Source of the DNA: AC-43 sp963728855
GTDB lineage: Bacteria > Actinomycetota > Actinomycetes > Mycobacteriales > Micromonosporaceae
Direction: 5' to 3'
Assembly: GCA_963728855.1 (NCBI GenBank)
Contig: CAVSLN010000012.1
Location: forward strand, 62,001 to 126,000
DNA length: 64,000 nt
Shown in pieces: positions 33,438-42,143 of this stretch. The first letter of the stretch is position 1. Each line of letters opens with the position of its first letter. Both the position numbers and the translations under genes were made by a program. Below the pieces are notes generated by a model. The model did not search any database and was not told the origin of the DNA. It worked only from the letters and a program-made list of their open reading frames with translations.

Positions 33438-34276
33438 CCGCGCCCGTCAAACAAGCGCGCGAAGCGCTTGGTGCCCGCCTCCGTGAAATCCGCAAAGACG
33501 CGGGCCTCACGGGGCGGGCGTTGGCTGAACGCTGCCGTTGGCACTTCACCAAGATAAGCAAGCTGGAGCACGGCACCCAGACGCCGACCGAAGCCGACAT
33601 GCGGGCGTGGTGCCAAGCCTGCGGTGCGAACGACCAAATCCCCGATCTGGTCGCGACAGTGCGCGCCATCGAGTCCATGTACGTCGAGTGGCAACGTCAG
33701 ATGCGCGCGGGGCTAAAACGCCAGCAGATTTCGACGGTGCCGCTGTACGAAAAAACCAAGCTGTTTCGGGGCTACGAGAACACCGTGATACCGGGGCTGT
33801 TTCACACGGCCGAGTATGCCGCTGCCATCTTCAACTGGTGGTCACATTTTCTCGACCTGCCCAACGACACCGACGCAGCGGTTGCCGTTCGCATGGCACG
33901 CCAACAGGTGCTGTATACCGGCGACCGGCGGTTTATTTTCGTGTTGGAGGAACAAACGCTGCGCACCCGCGTAGGTGATACCGGTGTGATGCTCGGCCAG
34001 CTTGACCGCGTGTTGGCCGTCATGTCGTTGCCGCGCGTGAGTTTGGGCATTATCCCGGCCAGCGGTGAACGGCAGTGCTTGGCGCAGGGCAGTTTTTGGG
34101 TGTTCGATGACCGCATGGTGCAGATCGAAACGACGGCCGCCGGGCTTGAGGTCACGCAGCCGCGCGAAATCGGCATCTACCTGCGGGCGTTCGCCCTGCT
34201 GCAAGAATCCGCCGTGTACGGCAAGCCTGCCCGCGAATTAATCGCGCGGGTGATGGCTGAGCTACACGGCGAGTGA
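33434..34276 (+). CDS. XRE family regulator with DUF5753 domain
   Basis: The 280-aa protein has an N-terminal helix-turn-helix (LGARLREIRKDAGLTGRALA, WHFTKISKLEHGTQTPTEAD) and a DUF5753 effector region (GLFHTAEYAAAIFNWW, VAVRMARQQVLY, FVLEEQTLRTRVG, LQESAVYGKPARELIARVMA). It is intact, unlike its paralogue at 24550-25446. As last gene of the cassette its 3' end abuts glcE, so read-through into glcE is possible. Confidence 0.9.
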   Translation: MTAPVKQAREALGARLREIRKDAGLTGRALAERCRWHFTKISKLEHGTQTPTEADMRAWCQACGANDQIPDLVATVRAIESMYVEWQRQMRAGLKRQQISTVPLYEKTKLFRGYENTVIPGLFHTAEYAAAIFNWWSHFLDLPNDTDAAVAVRMARQQVLYTGDRRFIFVLEEQTLRTRVGDTGVMLGQLDRVLAVMSLPRVSLGIIPASGERQCLAQGSFWVFDDRMVQIETTAAGLEVTQPREIGIYLRAFALLQESAVYGKPARELIARVMAELHGE

Positions 34277-34299
34277 AGGCCGTGGGATACGTTCTGGCC

Positions 34300-35523
34300 A
34301 TGGTGGAGGCACCACTCGACGCGCTGCGCGCCGCGGTCGGCGACGCGGCGGGCCCGGCCGGGGACACCGACACCGTGTCCGGGGTGCCGGCCCGGTACAT
34401 CGCCGCGCCCGGCACGACCGAGGAAGCTGCCGCCGTGGTGCGTGCGGCCGTGGCGCACGACCTCGCCGTCGTGGTGCGGGGTGCCGGTTCCAAGCTGGAC
34501 TGGGGGCACCCGCCGCGCCGGCTGGACCTCCTGCTCGACACCCGCCGGCTGGCCGGGGTCGTGGAGCACGTGGCCGGGGACATGGTCGTCGTGGTGCGCG
34601 CCGGGACCACGCTGGAAGCGTTGCGGGACAAGCTGTCCGGCGCGCGGCAGGAGCTCGCGCTGGACCGGCCGCTGGCCGGGGCGACGGTCGGCGGTACGGT
34701 CGCGACCGGTGCCAGCGGACCGCGCCGCATGCTCTACGGCACCGCCCGCGACCTGCTCATCGGCGTCACCCTGGTGCGCCCGGACGGCGCGGTCGCCCGG
34801 GCCGGCGGCAAGGTGGTCAAGAACGTCGCCGGGTACGACCTCGGCAAGCTCGCCGCCGGCTCGTACGGCACGCTCGGCCTCATCACCGAGTGCGTGTTCC
34901 GGCTGCATCCGGTACCGCAGGCGGCTCTGTTCGTGAGCCGCCGCGGCGCCGACCCGGCGGAGGCCGGCCGGCTGGTCGCCGCCGTACGCGCCGCGCAGGT
35001 CGTCCCGAGCGCCGTCGAGGTCGAGGCCGTGCCGGGCGAGGGCATCGCGGTGACCGTGCTCCTCGAAGGGGTACGGGACGGGGTCGCGCACCGGGCCGCC
35101 ACGGTCGCCTCGCTCCTCGGCGGTGATGTGTCCACAGTGGACACCCCGCCCGGCCGGTGGGGCGCGTACCCGTGGGGCCCCGGTGACGTCGGGCTGAAGC
35201 TGACCGGTGCGCTGTCCGGGGTCCCGTCCGTACTCGGCGCCGCCCGTCATCTCGCGATCCGAGGTTCCGCCGGGGTGGGCGTGCTCTACGCCGGGCTGCC
35301 CGGCTCCACCGAGCCCGGGACCGTGGCCCGGATCGTCGCCGAGCTTCGCACCGTGACCCGGGCGGCCGGTGGCCATTGTGTGGTGCTGACCGCGCCGGCG
35401 GCCGTACGCGAGCGGGTCGACCTGTGGGGTCCGGTCGACGGCCTCGACCTGATGCGCCGGGTCAAGGAGCGCTTCGACCCGGACGGTCGGTTCGCGCCCG
35501 GCCGGTTCGTGGGAGGGATCTGA
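34300..35523 (+). CDS. glcE: Glycolate oxidase subunit GlcE (FAD-binding)
   Basis: The 407-aa protein has the PCMH FAD fold of GlcE: VVVRGAGSKLDWGHPPRRLD, ELALDRPLAGATVGGTVATG, KVVKNVAGYDLGKLAAGSYG and the C-terminal KERFDPDGRFAPGRFVGGI. ATG 34300 is preceded by TACGTT at 34289-34294, so a leaderless start is possible. An in-frame GTG at 34273 overlapping the XRE stop is the alternative. It works with GlcD and GlcF. Spacing to glcF is 2 nt. Confidence 0.88.
   Translation: MVEAPLDALRAAVGDAAGPAGDTDTVSGVPARYIAAPGTTEEAAAVVRAAVAHDLAVVVRGAGSKLDWGHPPRRLDLLLDTRRLAGVVEHVAGDMVVVVRAGTTLEALRDKLSGARQELALDRPLAGATVGGTVATGASGPRRMLYGTARDLLIGVTLVRPDGAVARAGGKVVKNVAGYDLGKLAAGSYGTLGLITECVFRLHPVPQAALFVSRRGADPAEAGRLVAAVRAAQVVPSAVEVEAVPGEGIAVTVLLEGVRDGVAHRAATVASLLGGDVSTVDTPPGRWGAYPWGPGDVGLKLTGALSGVPSVLGAARHLAIRGSAGVGVLYAGLPGSTEPGTVARIVAELRTVTRAAGGHCVVLTAPAAVRERVDLWGPVDGLDLMRRVKERFDPDGRFAPGRFVGGI
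35128..35144. repeat. Palindrome GTGTCCACAGTGGACAC
   Basis: The longest perfect copy, 17 bp, inside glcE, coding Val-Ser-Thr-Val-Asp. Confidence 0.85.
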
Positions 35524-35525
35524 CG

Positions 35526-36818
35526 ATGACACAGCCCGCCTTCGACGACCACCACCCGCCCCGGCTGGACCTCATCAACGACTGTGTCCACTGTGGGTTC
35601 TGCCTGCCCACCTGCCCGACATACGTGCTGTGGGGCCAGGAGATGGACTCACCGCGCGGCCGCATCTACCTGATGGAGCAGGCCCTCGCGGGCGAGCCGC
35701 TGACCGACTCCGTGGTCGAGCACTTCGACCGGTGCCTCGGCTGCATGGCGTGCGTGACGGCATGCCCGTCCGGAGTCCGGTACGACCGGCTCATCGAGGA
35801 CACCCGCCAGCAGGTCGAGCGGCGCCACCCGCGCTCCCGCCGGGACCGGGCACTGCGCCGTGCGGTGTTCACGCTCTTCCCGTACCCCCGGCGGTTGCGG
35901 CTGCTGCGCGGACCGCTGCGGGCCTACCAGGCCACCGGGCTGCGGCGCCTGGTCGCCCGGACCGGCCTGCTGGACCGGCTCGCCCCGACCCTCGCCACCC
36001 TCGACTCGCTCGCGCCCCGGCTGGCCCGGCCGCCGCGGCTGCCGCGCCGGGTGGCCGCGCGCGGCCCGCGCCGCGCGGTCGTCGGCCTGCTGACCGGCTG
36101 CGTCCAGCACGCCTTCTTCCCGGACGTCAACGCCGCCACCGCGCGGGTCCTCGCGGCCGAAGGCTGCGACGTCGTCATCCCACCGAGCCAGGGCTGCTGC
36201 GGTGCGCTGAGTGTCCACAATGGACGGGAGGCGCAGGCGCAACGGCTCGCCCGCGGGCTCGTCGACGCCTTCGCCGGTACGGGCATCGACTACCTCGTGG
36301 TGAACGCGGCCGGCTGCGGCTCGGTGCTCAAGGAGTACGGCACCCTGCTCGGCGACGAGCGTTTCGCTTCCCGAGTCAGGGACCTGTCCGAGGTGCTCGT
36401 CGAGCTGGGCCCGGTCGCCGTACGGCACCCGCTGCCGCTCACCGTGGCCTACCACGACGCCTGCCACCTCGCGCACGCCCAGGGCATCCGGGCCCAGCCG
36501 CGCGAGCTGCTGCGTGCCGTACCGGAGCTGGCGGTACGCGAGATCGGCGACCCGGAGATCTGCTGCGGCTCGGCCGGCGTGTGGAACGTGTTCAACCCGG
36601 AACCCGCCCGGCAGCTCGGCGAGCGCAAGGCGCGCGACGTACTGGCCACCGGCGCCGAGCTGCTCGTCACCGCGAACCCCGGCTGCCTGATGCAGATCGC
36701 CGTCGCGCTGCGGCGCATCGGCCACCCGATCGCGCTCGCGCATACGGCCCAGGTGCTCGACGCGTCCATCCGCGGCCTGCCACCCGAGGCGGTGCGAGGC
36801 TCCGTTGCAAGCGGGTGA
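35526..36818 (+). CDS. glcF: Glycolate oxidase iron-sulfur subunit GlcF
   Basis: The 430-aa protein has two 4Fe-4S motifs near the N-terminus (CVHCGFCLPTCP and CLGCMACVTACP) and two cysteine-rich CCG domains (LTGCVQHAFFP with GCCGALSVHNG, and AYHDACHLAHAQG with CCGSAGVWN). It takes electrons from the flavin subunits to the respiratory chain. The start is close behind glcE. A palindrome copy overlaps the first cluster motif. Confidence 0.93.
   Translation: MTQPAFDDHHPPRLDLINDCVHCGFCLPTCPTYVLWGQEMDSPRGRIYLMEQALAGEPLTDSVVEHFDRCLGCMACVTACPSGVRYDRLIEDTRQQVERRHPRSRRDRALRRAVFTLFPYPRRLRLLRGPLRAYQATGLRRLVARTGLLDRLAPTLATLDSLAPRLARPPRLPRRVAARGPRRAVVGLLTGCVQHAFFPDVNAATARVLAAEGCDVVIPPSQGCCGALSVHNGREAQAQRLARGLVDAFAGTGIDYLVVNAAGCGSVLKEYGTLLGDERFASRVRDLSEVLVELGPVAVRHPLPLTVAYHDACHLAHAQGIRAQPRELLRAVPELAVREIGDPEICCGSAGVWNVFNPEPARQLGERKARDVLATGAELLVTANPGCLMQIAVALRRIGHPIALAHTAQVLDASIRGLPPEAVRGSVASG
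35585..35597. repeat. Palindrome variant TGTCCACTGTGGG
   Basis: In glcF, coding Val-His-Cys-Gly of the first iron-sulfur motif. It may be constrained by the protein. Confidence 0.5.
36212..36225. repeat. Palindrome variant TGTCCACAATGGAC
   Basis: In glcF, coding Val-His-Asn-Gly of the first CCG domain. Confidence 0.65.
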
Positions 36819-36849
36819 ACCTTCCCTTCCCGCGGTCCGTCTCATAGGC

Positions 36850-37350
36850 GTGTTTCCCGAGACCGAAAACTCCCCGGTACTGCGTACCGACTTCTCCGAC
36901 CAGCAGAAGTGGGAGGCGGGGCACGCGGCGATCGACGCGCCCGTCGGCGGGGGAGTCACCCGCGCCAGAGTCGACTACATCGACGATCCCGCCTACGCCG
37001 ACCTGACGCCAGAGCAGATCCTCCCGCTCCTTCCGGAGGACTCTCCGCACCCGATCCTCGTCGTGGTGGATGCGACAACCCTCGCCTCGCCGGAGATGCC
37101 CCTTCTGGTGGTTGACCTGTGGGGTGAGCGCGGACGCGAGTTGCGATGCGTACCCGATGCGCTGTGGGTCATTGAAAGCAACACGTCGATCGGCAACATG
37201 GACTTCGTCGAGTTTGCCGACGCGGTCGGCGACATACGGAACGTAGTCAGATGCGATGTATTCGCCGCGGTCGAGTTGCGACTCAGAAATGCATTTCGGC
37301 GGTCGCAGTCTGCATCTTCCACTTCGCAATTCCCGCTGGTGAACCGCTGA
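36850..37350 (+). CDS. DUF6924 domain protein
   Basis: The product of about 166 aa shows the DUF6924 pattern: VLRTDFSDQQKWEAGHAAI, VDYIDDPAYADLTPEQIL, PLLVVDLWGERGRELRCVPD and ALWVIESNTSIGNMDFVEFA. The usual end (DGVFRGF) is replaced by VGDIRNVVRCDVFAAVELRL, in lower-GC sequence, so the tail may be altered. GTG 36850 is the first plausible start; TTG 36805 would overlap glcF. The role is unknown. Confidence 0.7.
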   Translation: MFPETENSPVLRTDFSDQQKWEAGHAAIDAPVGGGVTRARVDYIDDPAYADLTPEQILPLLPEDSPHPILVVVDATTLASPEMPLLVVDLWGERGRELRCVPDALWVIESNTSIGNMDFVEFADAVGDIRNVVRCDVFAAVELRLRNAFRRSQSASSTSQFPLVNR

Positions 37351-37511
37351 TCGCGGCACGGTTTCCGGTCGCGAAAGAGTGGCGCAAGTCGCGGCGGGAC
37401 TATTTCCTCGGCAACGATTCCTGTGCATACTGAACGTAGCCGGAAAGGCACGACGGGGAGTGGCGGGGGAGAGGCCCGGTGTCATATCTGCCGCCGGCGA
37501 GGAGCATTCCG

Positions 37512-38795
37512 ATGACCGCGCAGATCGACTCGTCGTCCGCCGTCGGCACCGCACCGGTACGGCCGCCGAGCCTCTACGACCTCCAGCGGCCGGAGCTCAT
37601 CGCCGATCCCTGGCCGCTCTACCGGCAGCTGCTGGCGGTCGAGCGCCCGTACTGGGACCGGGGCGTACGGTCGTGGCTGGTCGCGCGGCACGCCGACGTG
37701 TCCCGCCTGCTGGAGGACCGCCGGCTCTCGGCCGTCACGAACCACGAGCGGGCGGCCGCGTACGCACCCGCTGAGCTGCGGCACATCTTCCCGCTCCTGG
37801 ACGCGCACGTGTCCTTCGTCGACCCGCCCGAGCACACCCGGATCCGGCAGGTGCTCGGCGACCCGTTCAAGCCCCGGCACGTCGCCGCCCTCGCCGAATG
37901 GATCGCCGGTACGGTCGACGCCGCGCTCGCCCGGTACGCCGGTACCGGCCGGATGGACGCGGTGGCCGACCTCTCGCTGCCCGTACCGCTGGGGGTGATC
38001 CGGCACCTGCTCGGCATGGAGGAGGTACCGCTCGGCACCCTGCACCGGTGGTCGACCGCCTGGGGCGACGTGGTCGCCGCGCCGGGCCACCTGCCCACGG
38101 GCGGCACCGCGCAGCTGCGCGCGGACCTCGACGAGCTGCTCGCCAGCCTCCGGGAAACCGTTGCCGCGCACCGGTTCCGGGCCCGGGACACGGTCACCGG
38201 GTCGCTGGTGCGCGCGGCCGACGACGGGCGCCTGAGCGAGGCCGAGCTGATCGGCAACCTGATGATGCTGGTGACCGCCGGGCAGGAGACGACCGGGAAC
38301 CTCATCAGCAACGCGGTCGCGGCGCTGGTGGACCAGCCCGGGCTGGCCGACCGGCTGCGTACCGAGCCGGACCTGGTCCCGGTCGCGGTCGACGAGCTGG
38401 CCCGGGCGTACTCGCCGACGCAGTACACGGTGCGGACCGCCCGTACCGCCGTCGATGTCGCGGGGAGCCGGATCGAGGCCGGGCAGAGCGTGGTGCTCAT
38501 GCTGGCGGCGGCGAACCGGGATCCGGACGCGTTCGCCGACCCGGACGCGGTACGCCTGGACCGCCCGGCGAAGCCCCGGCCCGTGGCCTTCGGTCACGGG
38601 CCGCATTTCTGTTTCGGCGCCCCGCTCGCGCGGCTGGAGACCCACCTCGTCCTCGCCGGCCTGCTCGCCCGGTGCAGCGACCTGCGGCCGGCCGGCGAGC
38701 GCCGCTGGCGCGCCAACGGCAACCTGCGCGGCCTGGCCGCGCTGCCGATCAGCTTCCGCTACAGCGGGCGCTCCGGGGGAGGAGACGACACATGA
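37512..38795 (+). CDS. Cytochrome P450
   Basis: The 427-aa bacterial class P450 has the oxygen-binding I-helix AGQETT (about residue 257), the ExxR motif in DELARAYSP, and the heme loop FGHGPHFCFGAPLAR with the Cys ligand near residue 365. ATG 37512 has GAGGAG 7 nt upstream. Its stop overlaps the start of an adenylation-carrier protein, so the likely substrate is the aminoacyl group on that carrier, as in NovI/NovH or NikQ/NikP1 pairs. Confidence 0.93.
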   Translation: MTAQIDSSSAVGTAPVRPPSLYDLQRPELIADPWPLYRQLLAVERPYWDRGVRSWLVARHADVSRLLEDRRLSAVTNHERAAAYAPAELRHIFPLLDAHVSFVDPPEHTRIRQVLGDPFKPRHVAALAEWIAGTVDAALARYAGTGRMDAVADLSLPVPLGVIRHLLGMEEVPLGTLHRWSTAWGDVVAAPGHLPTGGTAQLRADLDELLASLRETVAAHRFRARDTVTGSLVRAADDGRLSEAELIGNLMMLVTAGQETTGNLISNAVAALVDQPGLADRLRTEPDLVPVAVDELARAYSPTQYTVRTARTAVDVAGSRIEAGQSVVLMLAAANRDPDAFADPDAVRLDRPAKPRPVAFGHGPHFCFGAPLARLETHLVLAGLLARCSDLRPAGERRWRANGNLRGLAALPISFRYSGRSGGGDDT

Positions 38796-40528
38796 CGCGG
38801 GGTGGGGGTACCTGGCTGGTGCCGGAAATGATCACCGCATGGGCCAAGGCGACGCCGGACGCGGTTGCGGCCATCGATGGGGAGCGATTACTCACGTACC
38901 GGCAGCTGGTCTCCGGCGCCGCACGGATAGCCCGTGCCGTGCGTCAGGCCGGCGTCGGGCGGGACGAGGTGGTCGGGCTGGCCGGGGAGCGCGGGCTGGA
39001 GAGCCTGACCGGGCTGCTCGGCATCCTGCTGTCCGGCGCCGCATACCTCTACCTCGACCCGACCTGGCCGGCCGAACGCCGGGCGCACGTGGCGCAGGAG
39101 TGCCGGATGTCGCTGCTGCTGGTCGGGCCGGGCGGCGCGGACGACGGGCCGGTCCAGCGCCGGCCGCGCATCGACGCACTCCTCACCGAGGCCGCCGCAC
39201 GGTTGCCGTATGAAGCCGCACGGCCGGGAGACCTGTGCTACGTCGTCTACACGTCGGGCTCGAGCGGCGCGCCCAAGGGGGTCGCCGTGGAGCACGGGGG
39301 CGCGGGCAACATGGCCCGCCGGCTCTCCGCGGTGTTCGGCGCCTCCCCGGGGGTACGGATGCTCCAGTTCGCGAGCTGGGCCTGGGACGCCGCCGCGTGC
39401 GAGATCATGGTGACCCTCGGCGCCGGCGGCACTCTGGTGCTGGCCGGGGACGGGGCGCGGCACGGCGGCGAGGAGCTGGCGACCCTGCTGCGCGAGCGGC
39501 GGGTACAGGTGGCCACGCTCACGCCTTCCGTACTGGCCGCGCTGCCCGAGGTCGACCTGCCGAGCCTGGAGACCGTCGTCGCGGTCGGCGAGCCGTGCCC
39601 GCCCGAGCTGGTGACCCGGTGGGGACGGGGCCGGCGCTTCCTCAACGGGTACGGGCCCAGCGAGGCCACCGTGGCCGTCTCGGTCGGTCAGTGCCGGCCC
39701 GGCGAGCCGGTGACCATCGGCCGCCCGCTGCGCGGGGTGCGCGTACGGGTGGTCGACCCGGGCGGCGCGCCGGTCCCGAACGGGCACCCGGGCGAGCTGG
39801 TGGTCGGCGGCTGCGGGGTGGCGCGCGGCTACGTCACGCCGGCACCGGACGGGTACCCCGGGCGGGGGCCCGCCGTCACGCCTGGCGAGCGCTTCTTCAC
39901 GGCGGCGGGGTCGCGCTGGTACCGCACCGGTGACCTGGTGCATCAGGGCACCGACGGGTCCCTGGTCTACCGGGGCCGCGCCGATGACCAGGTGAAGGTA
40001 CGCGGGCACCGGGTCGAGCTGGCCGAGGTCGAGCAGAGCCTGCGCCGCCACCCGGGCGTACGGGCCTGTGCCGTGGCGGCCGGCGGCGGTCGGCTGGTCG
40101 CCTACGTGGTCCCGGGCGCGCCGGCCCTGTCGACCGACGAGGTCCTCGCCGAGGCCGCCCGGTGGCTGCCGGACTTCATGCTCCCCCAGGAGGTACGGGT
40201 CGTCGACACGCTGCCGCTGACCGGCAACGGCAAGCTCAACCGGCGCGCCCTGACCGCGATGTCGGAAGCGCCCGACCCGCCCGGACTCTCCCAGGTGTTG
40301 GCCGACACGTTGACGTTGGTGCGCCAGGCCCTGGAGATCGAGCAGGTCGGGCCGGACGACGACGTCTTCGAGGCGGGCGGCCACTCGCTGGTGGCGGCGC
40401 AGCTCGCCGTGGCGGCCACCGAGCGGTTCGGGGTACCGGTCGCCGCCCTGCAGGTGTACGACCATCCCACGCCGGCCCGGCTGGCCGCGCTCATCAGCGC
40501 CCTCGCCCCGCCCGGGAAGGCGGCCTGA
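38792..40528 (+). CDS. Stand-alone NRPS adenylation-carrier (A-PCP) didomain
   Basis: The 578-aa protein has all adenylation core motifs (LTYRQL, YTSGSSGAPKGVAVEH at about 152, NGYGPSEATV, YRTGDLV, GRADDQVKVRGHRVELAEVE, NGKLNRR) and a carrier domain with the phosphopantetheine serine in FEAGGHSLVAA (about 531). There is no condensation domain. A hand-read pocket gives D, A, C, T, V, V, G, V, A, K, closest in my memory to tyrosine-type codes, but the alignment is manual. It should load one amino acid for the P450. Confidence 0.92.
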   Translation: MTRGGGTWLVPEMITAWAKATPDAVAAIDGERLLTYRQLVSGAARIARAVRQAGVGRDEVVGLAGERGLESLTGLLGILLSGAAYLYLDPTWPAERRAHVAQECRMSLLLVGPGGADDGPVQRRPRIDALLTEAAARLPYEAARPGDLCYVVYTSGSSGAPKGVAVEHGGAGNMARRLSAVFGASPGVRMLQFASWAWDAAACEIMVTLGAGGTLVLAGDGARHGGEELATLLRERRVQVATLTPSVLAALPEVDLPSLETVVAVGEPCPPELVTRWGRGRRFLNGYGPSEATVAVSVGQCRPGEPVTIGRPLRGVRVRVVDPGGAPVPNGHPGELVVGGCGVARGYVTPAPDGYPGRGPAVTPGERFFTAAGSRWYRTGDLVHQGTDGSLVYRGRADDQVKVRGHRVELAEVEQSLRRHPGVRACAVAAGGGRLVAYVVPGAPALSTDEVLAEAARWLPDFMLPQEVRVVDTLPLTGNGKLNRRALTAMSEAPDPPGLSQVLADTLTLVRQALEIEQVGPDDDVFEAGGHSLVAAQLAVAATERFGVPVAALQVYDHPTPARLAALISALAPPGKAA

Positions 40529-40529
40529 G

Positions 40530-41372
40530 ATGGCCGGCCGGTGGCGCGTCCGTACGGGTGACGGCTGGCTGGCCGGCACCGACTCCGGTACGGGCGAGCC
40601 CGTCGTGCTGCTGCACGGCCTGGCCAGTACGCACCGCTGGTGGGACCTCGTCGCGCAGCGGCTGACCGGGCTGCGGGTGGTCCGCTTCGACCATCGCGGG
40701 CACGGCGACTCCGCCTCACCACGGGACGGGTACGACCTCGAGCACCTCGCCGCCGACACCCTCGCCGTCTTCGACGCGCTCGACCTCGGCCGGGCCGTAC
40801 TGGCCGGGCACAGCCTCGGTGCCGGGGTGGCGCTGCGGGTCGCCGCGGCCCGTCCCGAACGGGTGGCCGCGCTCGCCTGCGTGGACGGCGGCGTGTACGA
40901 CCCCCGGGTGCTCTTCGGCGCCGACTGGGCCCGGGCGCGGACCGCGATGGTACGGCCCCGGCGTGGCCGGGTCACCGCGGCGGTGCTGCGGGCCTGGCTC
41001 GCCGGTACCGACCTGCCCGCCGCCGCGCTGCCGGCCGTCCTCGCGAACTACACCGAGGCCGGGCCGGACGGTGTGCTCGGGCTGCGGTTGGCGGCCCGGC
41101 ACGAGGAGGAGCTGGCCTTCGACCTGTGGCGGCAGGACCCCGTACCGCTGCTGCAGGCCGTACGGGCGCCGGTGCTCGCGGTGGTCGCACGGCAGGGCGA
41201 CCCGCGCGAGGACGTTCCCCGGGGCGCGTCCATCGCGCGAGCCCGCGCGGTGCTCGGCAGCCTGCTCACCGTCCGGTGGCTCGACGGTGGGCATGAGCTG
41301 CCGCTACACCGCCCTGAGCAGGTGGCCGAGGCGTTGAGCGGGCTCGCTGCCCGTACCCCTGACCTGGCCTGA
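40530..41372 (+). CDS. Alpha/beta hydrolase, possible releasing thioesterase
   Basis: The 280-aa hydrolase shows the oxyanion HGLAS loop, FDHRGHGDS, the nucleophile elbow AGHSLGAG (Ser near residue 95) and the catalytic His in DGGHELPLH. It starts 1 nt after the A-PCP stop, the place held by NikP2-type esterases that release a beta-hydroxylated amino acid. General ester hydrolysis is the alternative. It ends the three-gene operon, followed by a hairpin. Confidence 0.85.
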   Translation: MAGRWRVRTGDGWLAGTDSGTGEPVVLLHGLASTHRWWDLVAQRLTGLRVVRFDHRGHGDSASPRDGYDLEHLAADTLAVFDALDLGRAVLAGHSLGAGVALRVAAARPERVAALACVDGGVYDPRVLFGADWARARTAMVRPRRGRVTAAVLRAWLAGTDLPAAALPAVLANYTEAGPDGVLGLRLAARHEEELAFDLWRQDPVPLLQAVRAPVLAVVARQGDPREDVPRGASIARARAVLGSLLTVRWLDGGHELPLHRPEQVAEALSGLAARTPDLA

Positions 41373-41384
41373 AGCCTTCGGATA

Positions 41385-41400
41385 TCCGCCACCTGGCGGA
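41385..41400 (+). terminator. Hairpin after the P450/A-PCP/hydrolase operon
   Basis: TCCGCCACCTGGCGGA folds as a 7-bp stem with a 2-base gap, 12 bp after the hydrolase stop. A poly-T run is absent, as is common in actinomycetes. Confidence 0.55.
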
Positions 41401-41469
41401 AGCTTCGGGTGACCTGCAAGTTGCATTTTGGATCTGCCATACCGCCGCTAGCCGACCACGCCGAGCGAG

Positions 41470-41961
41470 GTGAGCAGATTGAACAAGGGCCCCGAGTCAG
41501 TCGGCCCGAGCGTCGATGCCGCCAACCATTTCGGGCATGAGCTGCGGCGCCGGCGTACCCAGGCCGGCCTGACCCAGCGGCAGCTCGCCGAGCGGCTGCA
41601 GTACAGCCGGGAGATGGTCGCCGCGGTGGAGCGGGGGCGCCGGTTCGCCAGCCATGCGTTCGCCATGCGCTGCGACCTGGTCCTCGACACCCATGGCGTA
41701 CTGGCCCGGCTGTGGCCGTACGTGCAAAGGGAGCAACTCGCCGCTGACCGGCGACGCGGGCCTCGCCCGGCCAGCCAGGCCGGGCCGGCCAGCCTCGCCG
41801 ACCGGCCGGCCGGTCCGACACTGGGGGACCGGCCGGCCGCTGGCTGGGCCGACTGGGTGGAGAGCATCGGGCCGGCGATCGCGAGTGCTCCACCCGAGCT
41901 GATGGTCCACCTGCGCGAGCTGGTCAACCGGCTGGGCAAGGCTGACGTTCCGGCTCGCTGA
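41470..41961 (+). CDS. XRE-type helix-turn-helix protein
   Basis: The 163-aa product has a clear helix-turn-helix at about residues 23-75 (HELRRRRTQAGLTQRQLAER, YSREMVAAVERGRRFA). A Pro/Ala/Gly-rich linker follows (RPASQAGPASLADRPAGP) with a short C-terminal helix (PPELMVHLRELVNRLG). GTG 41470 opens the frame; TTG 41479 after GAGGTGA is an alternative. It could regulate the biosynthetic trio before it or the kinase after it; neither can be shown. Confidence 0.75.
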   Translation: MSRLNKGPESVGPSVDAANHFGHELRRRRTQAGLTQRQLAERLQYSREMVAAVERGRRFASHAFAMRCDLVLDTHGVLARLWPYVQREQLAADRRRGPRPASQAGPASLADRPAGPTLGDRPAAGWADWVESIGPAIASAPPELMVHLRELVNRLGKADVPAR

Positions 41962-42143
41962 CCTCGCCCGAGCCGCCTTTGCGGAGGCAGCGGCACCGGG
42001 CCGCGGGAGCGCGGTACAGATACCGGCACGAGAGTTTTGTACCGCTCTGCGGCCTAGCCGTGGAACATGTACTTCTGCCCCAATGGTCATGGCCCGCGCC
42101 CACCGCGCGGAACCGGACCCCCGACGCGCGACGGGAGCGATGA

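Noticed and set aside
31248..34299. Integrated phage or conjugative element between glcD and glcE
   Set aside because: No integrase, excisionase, replication or transfer gene and no flanking att-like direct repeats were found, so it is described only as an accessory block.
30572..36225. Palindromes in glcD and glcF as mere protein-motif echoes
   Set aside because: Only the 35585 copy overlaps a catalytic cysteine motif. The others fall in non-conserved residues and alternate frames, so a protein-only explanation is not enough.
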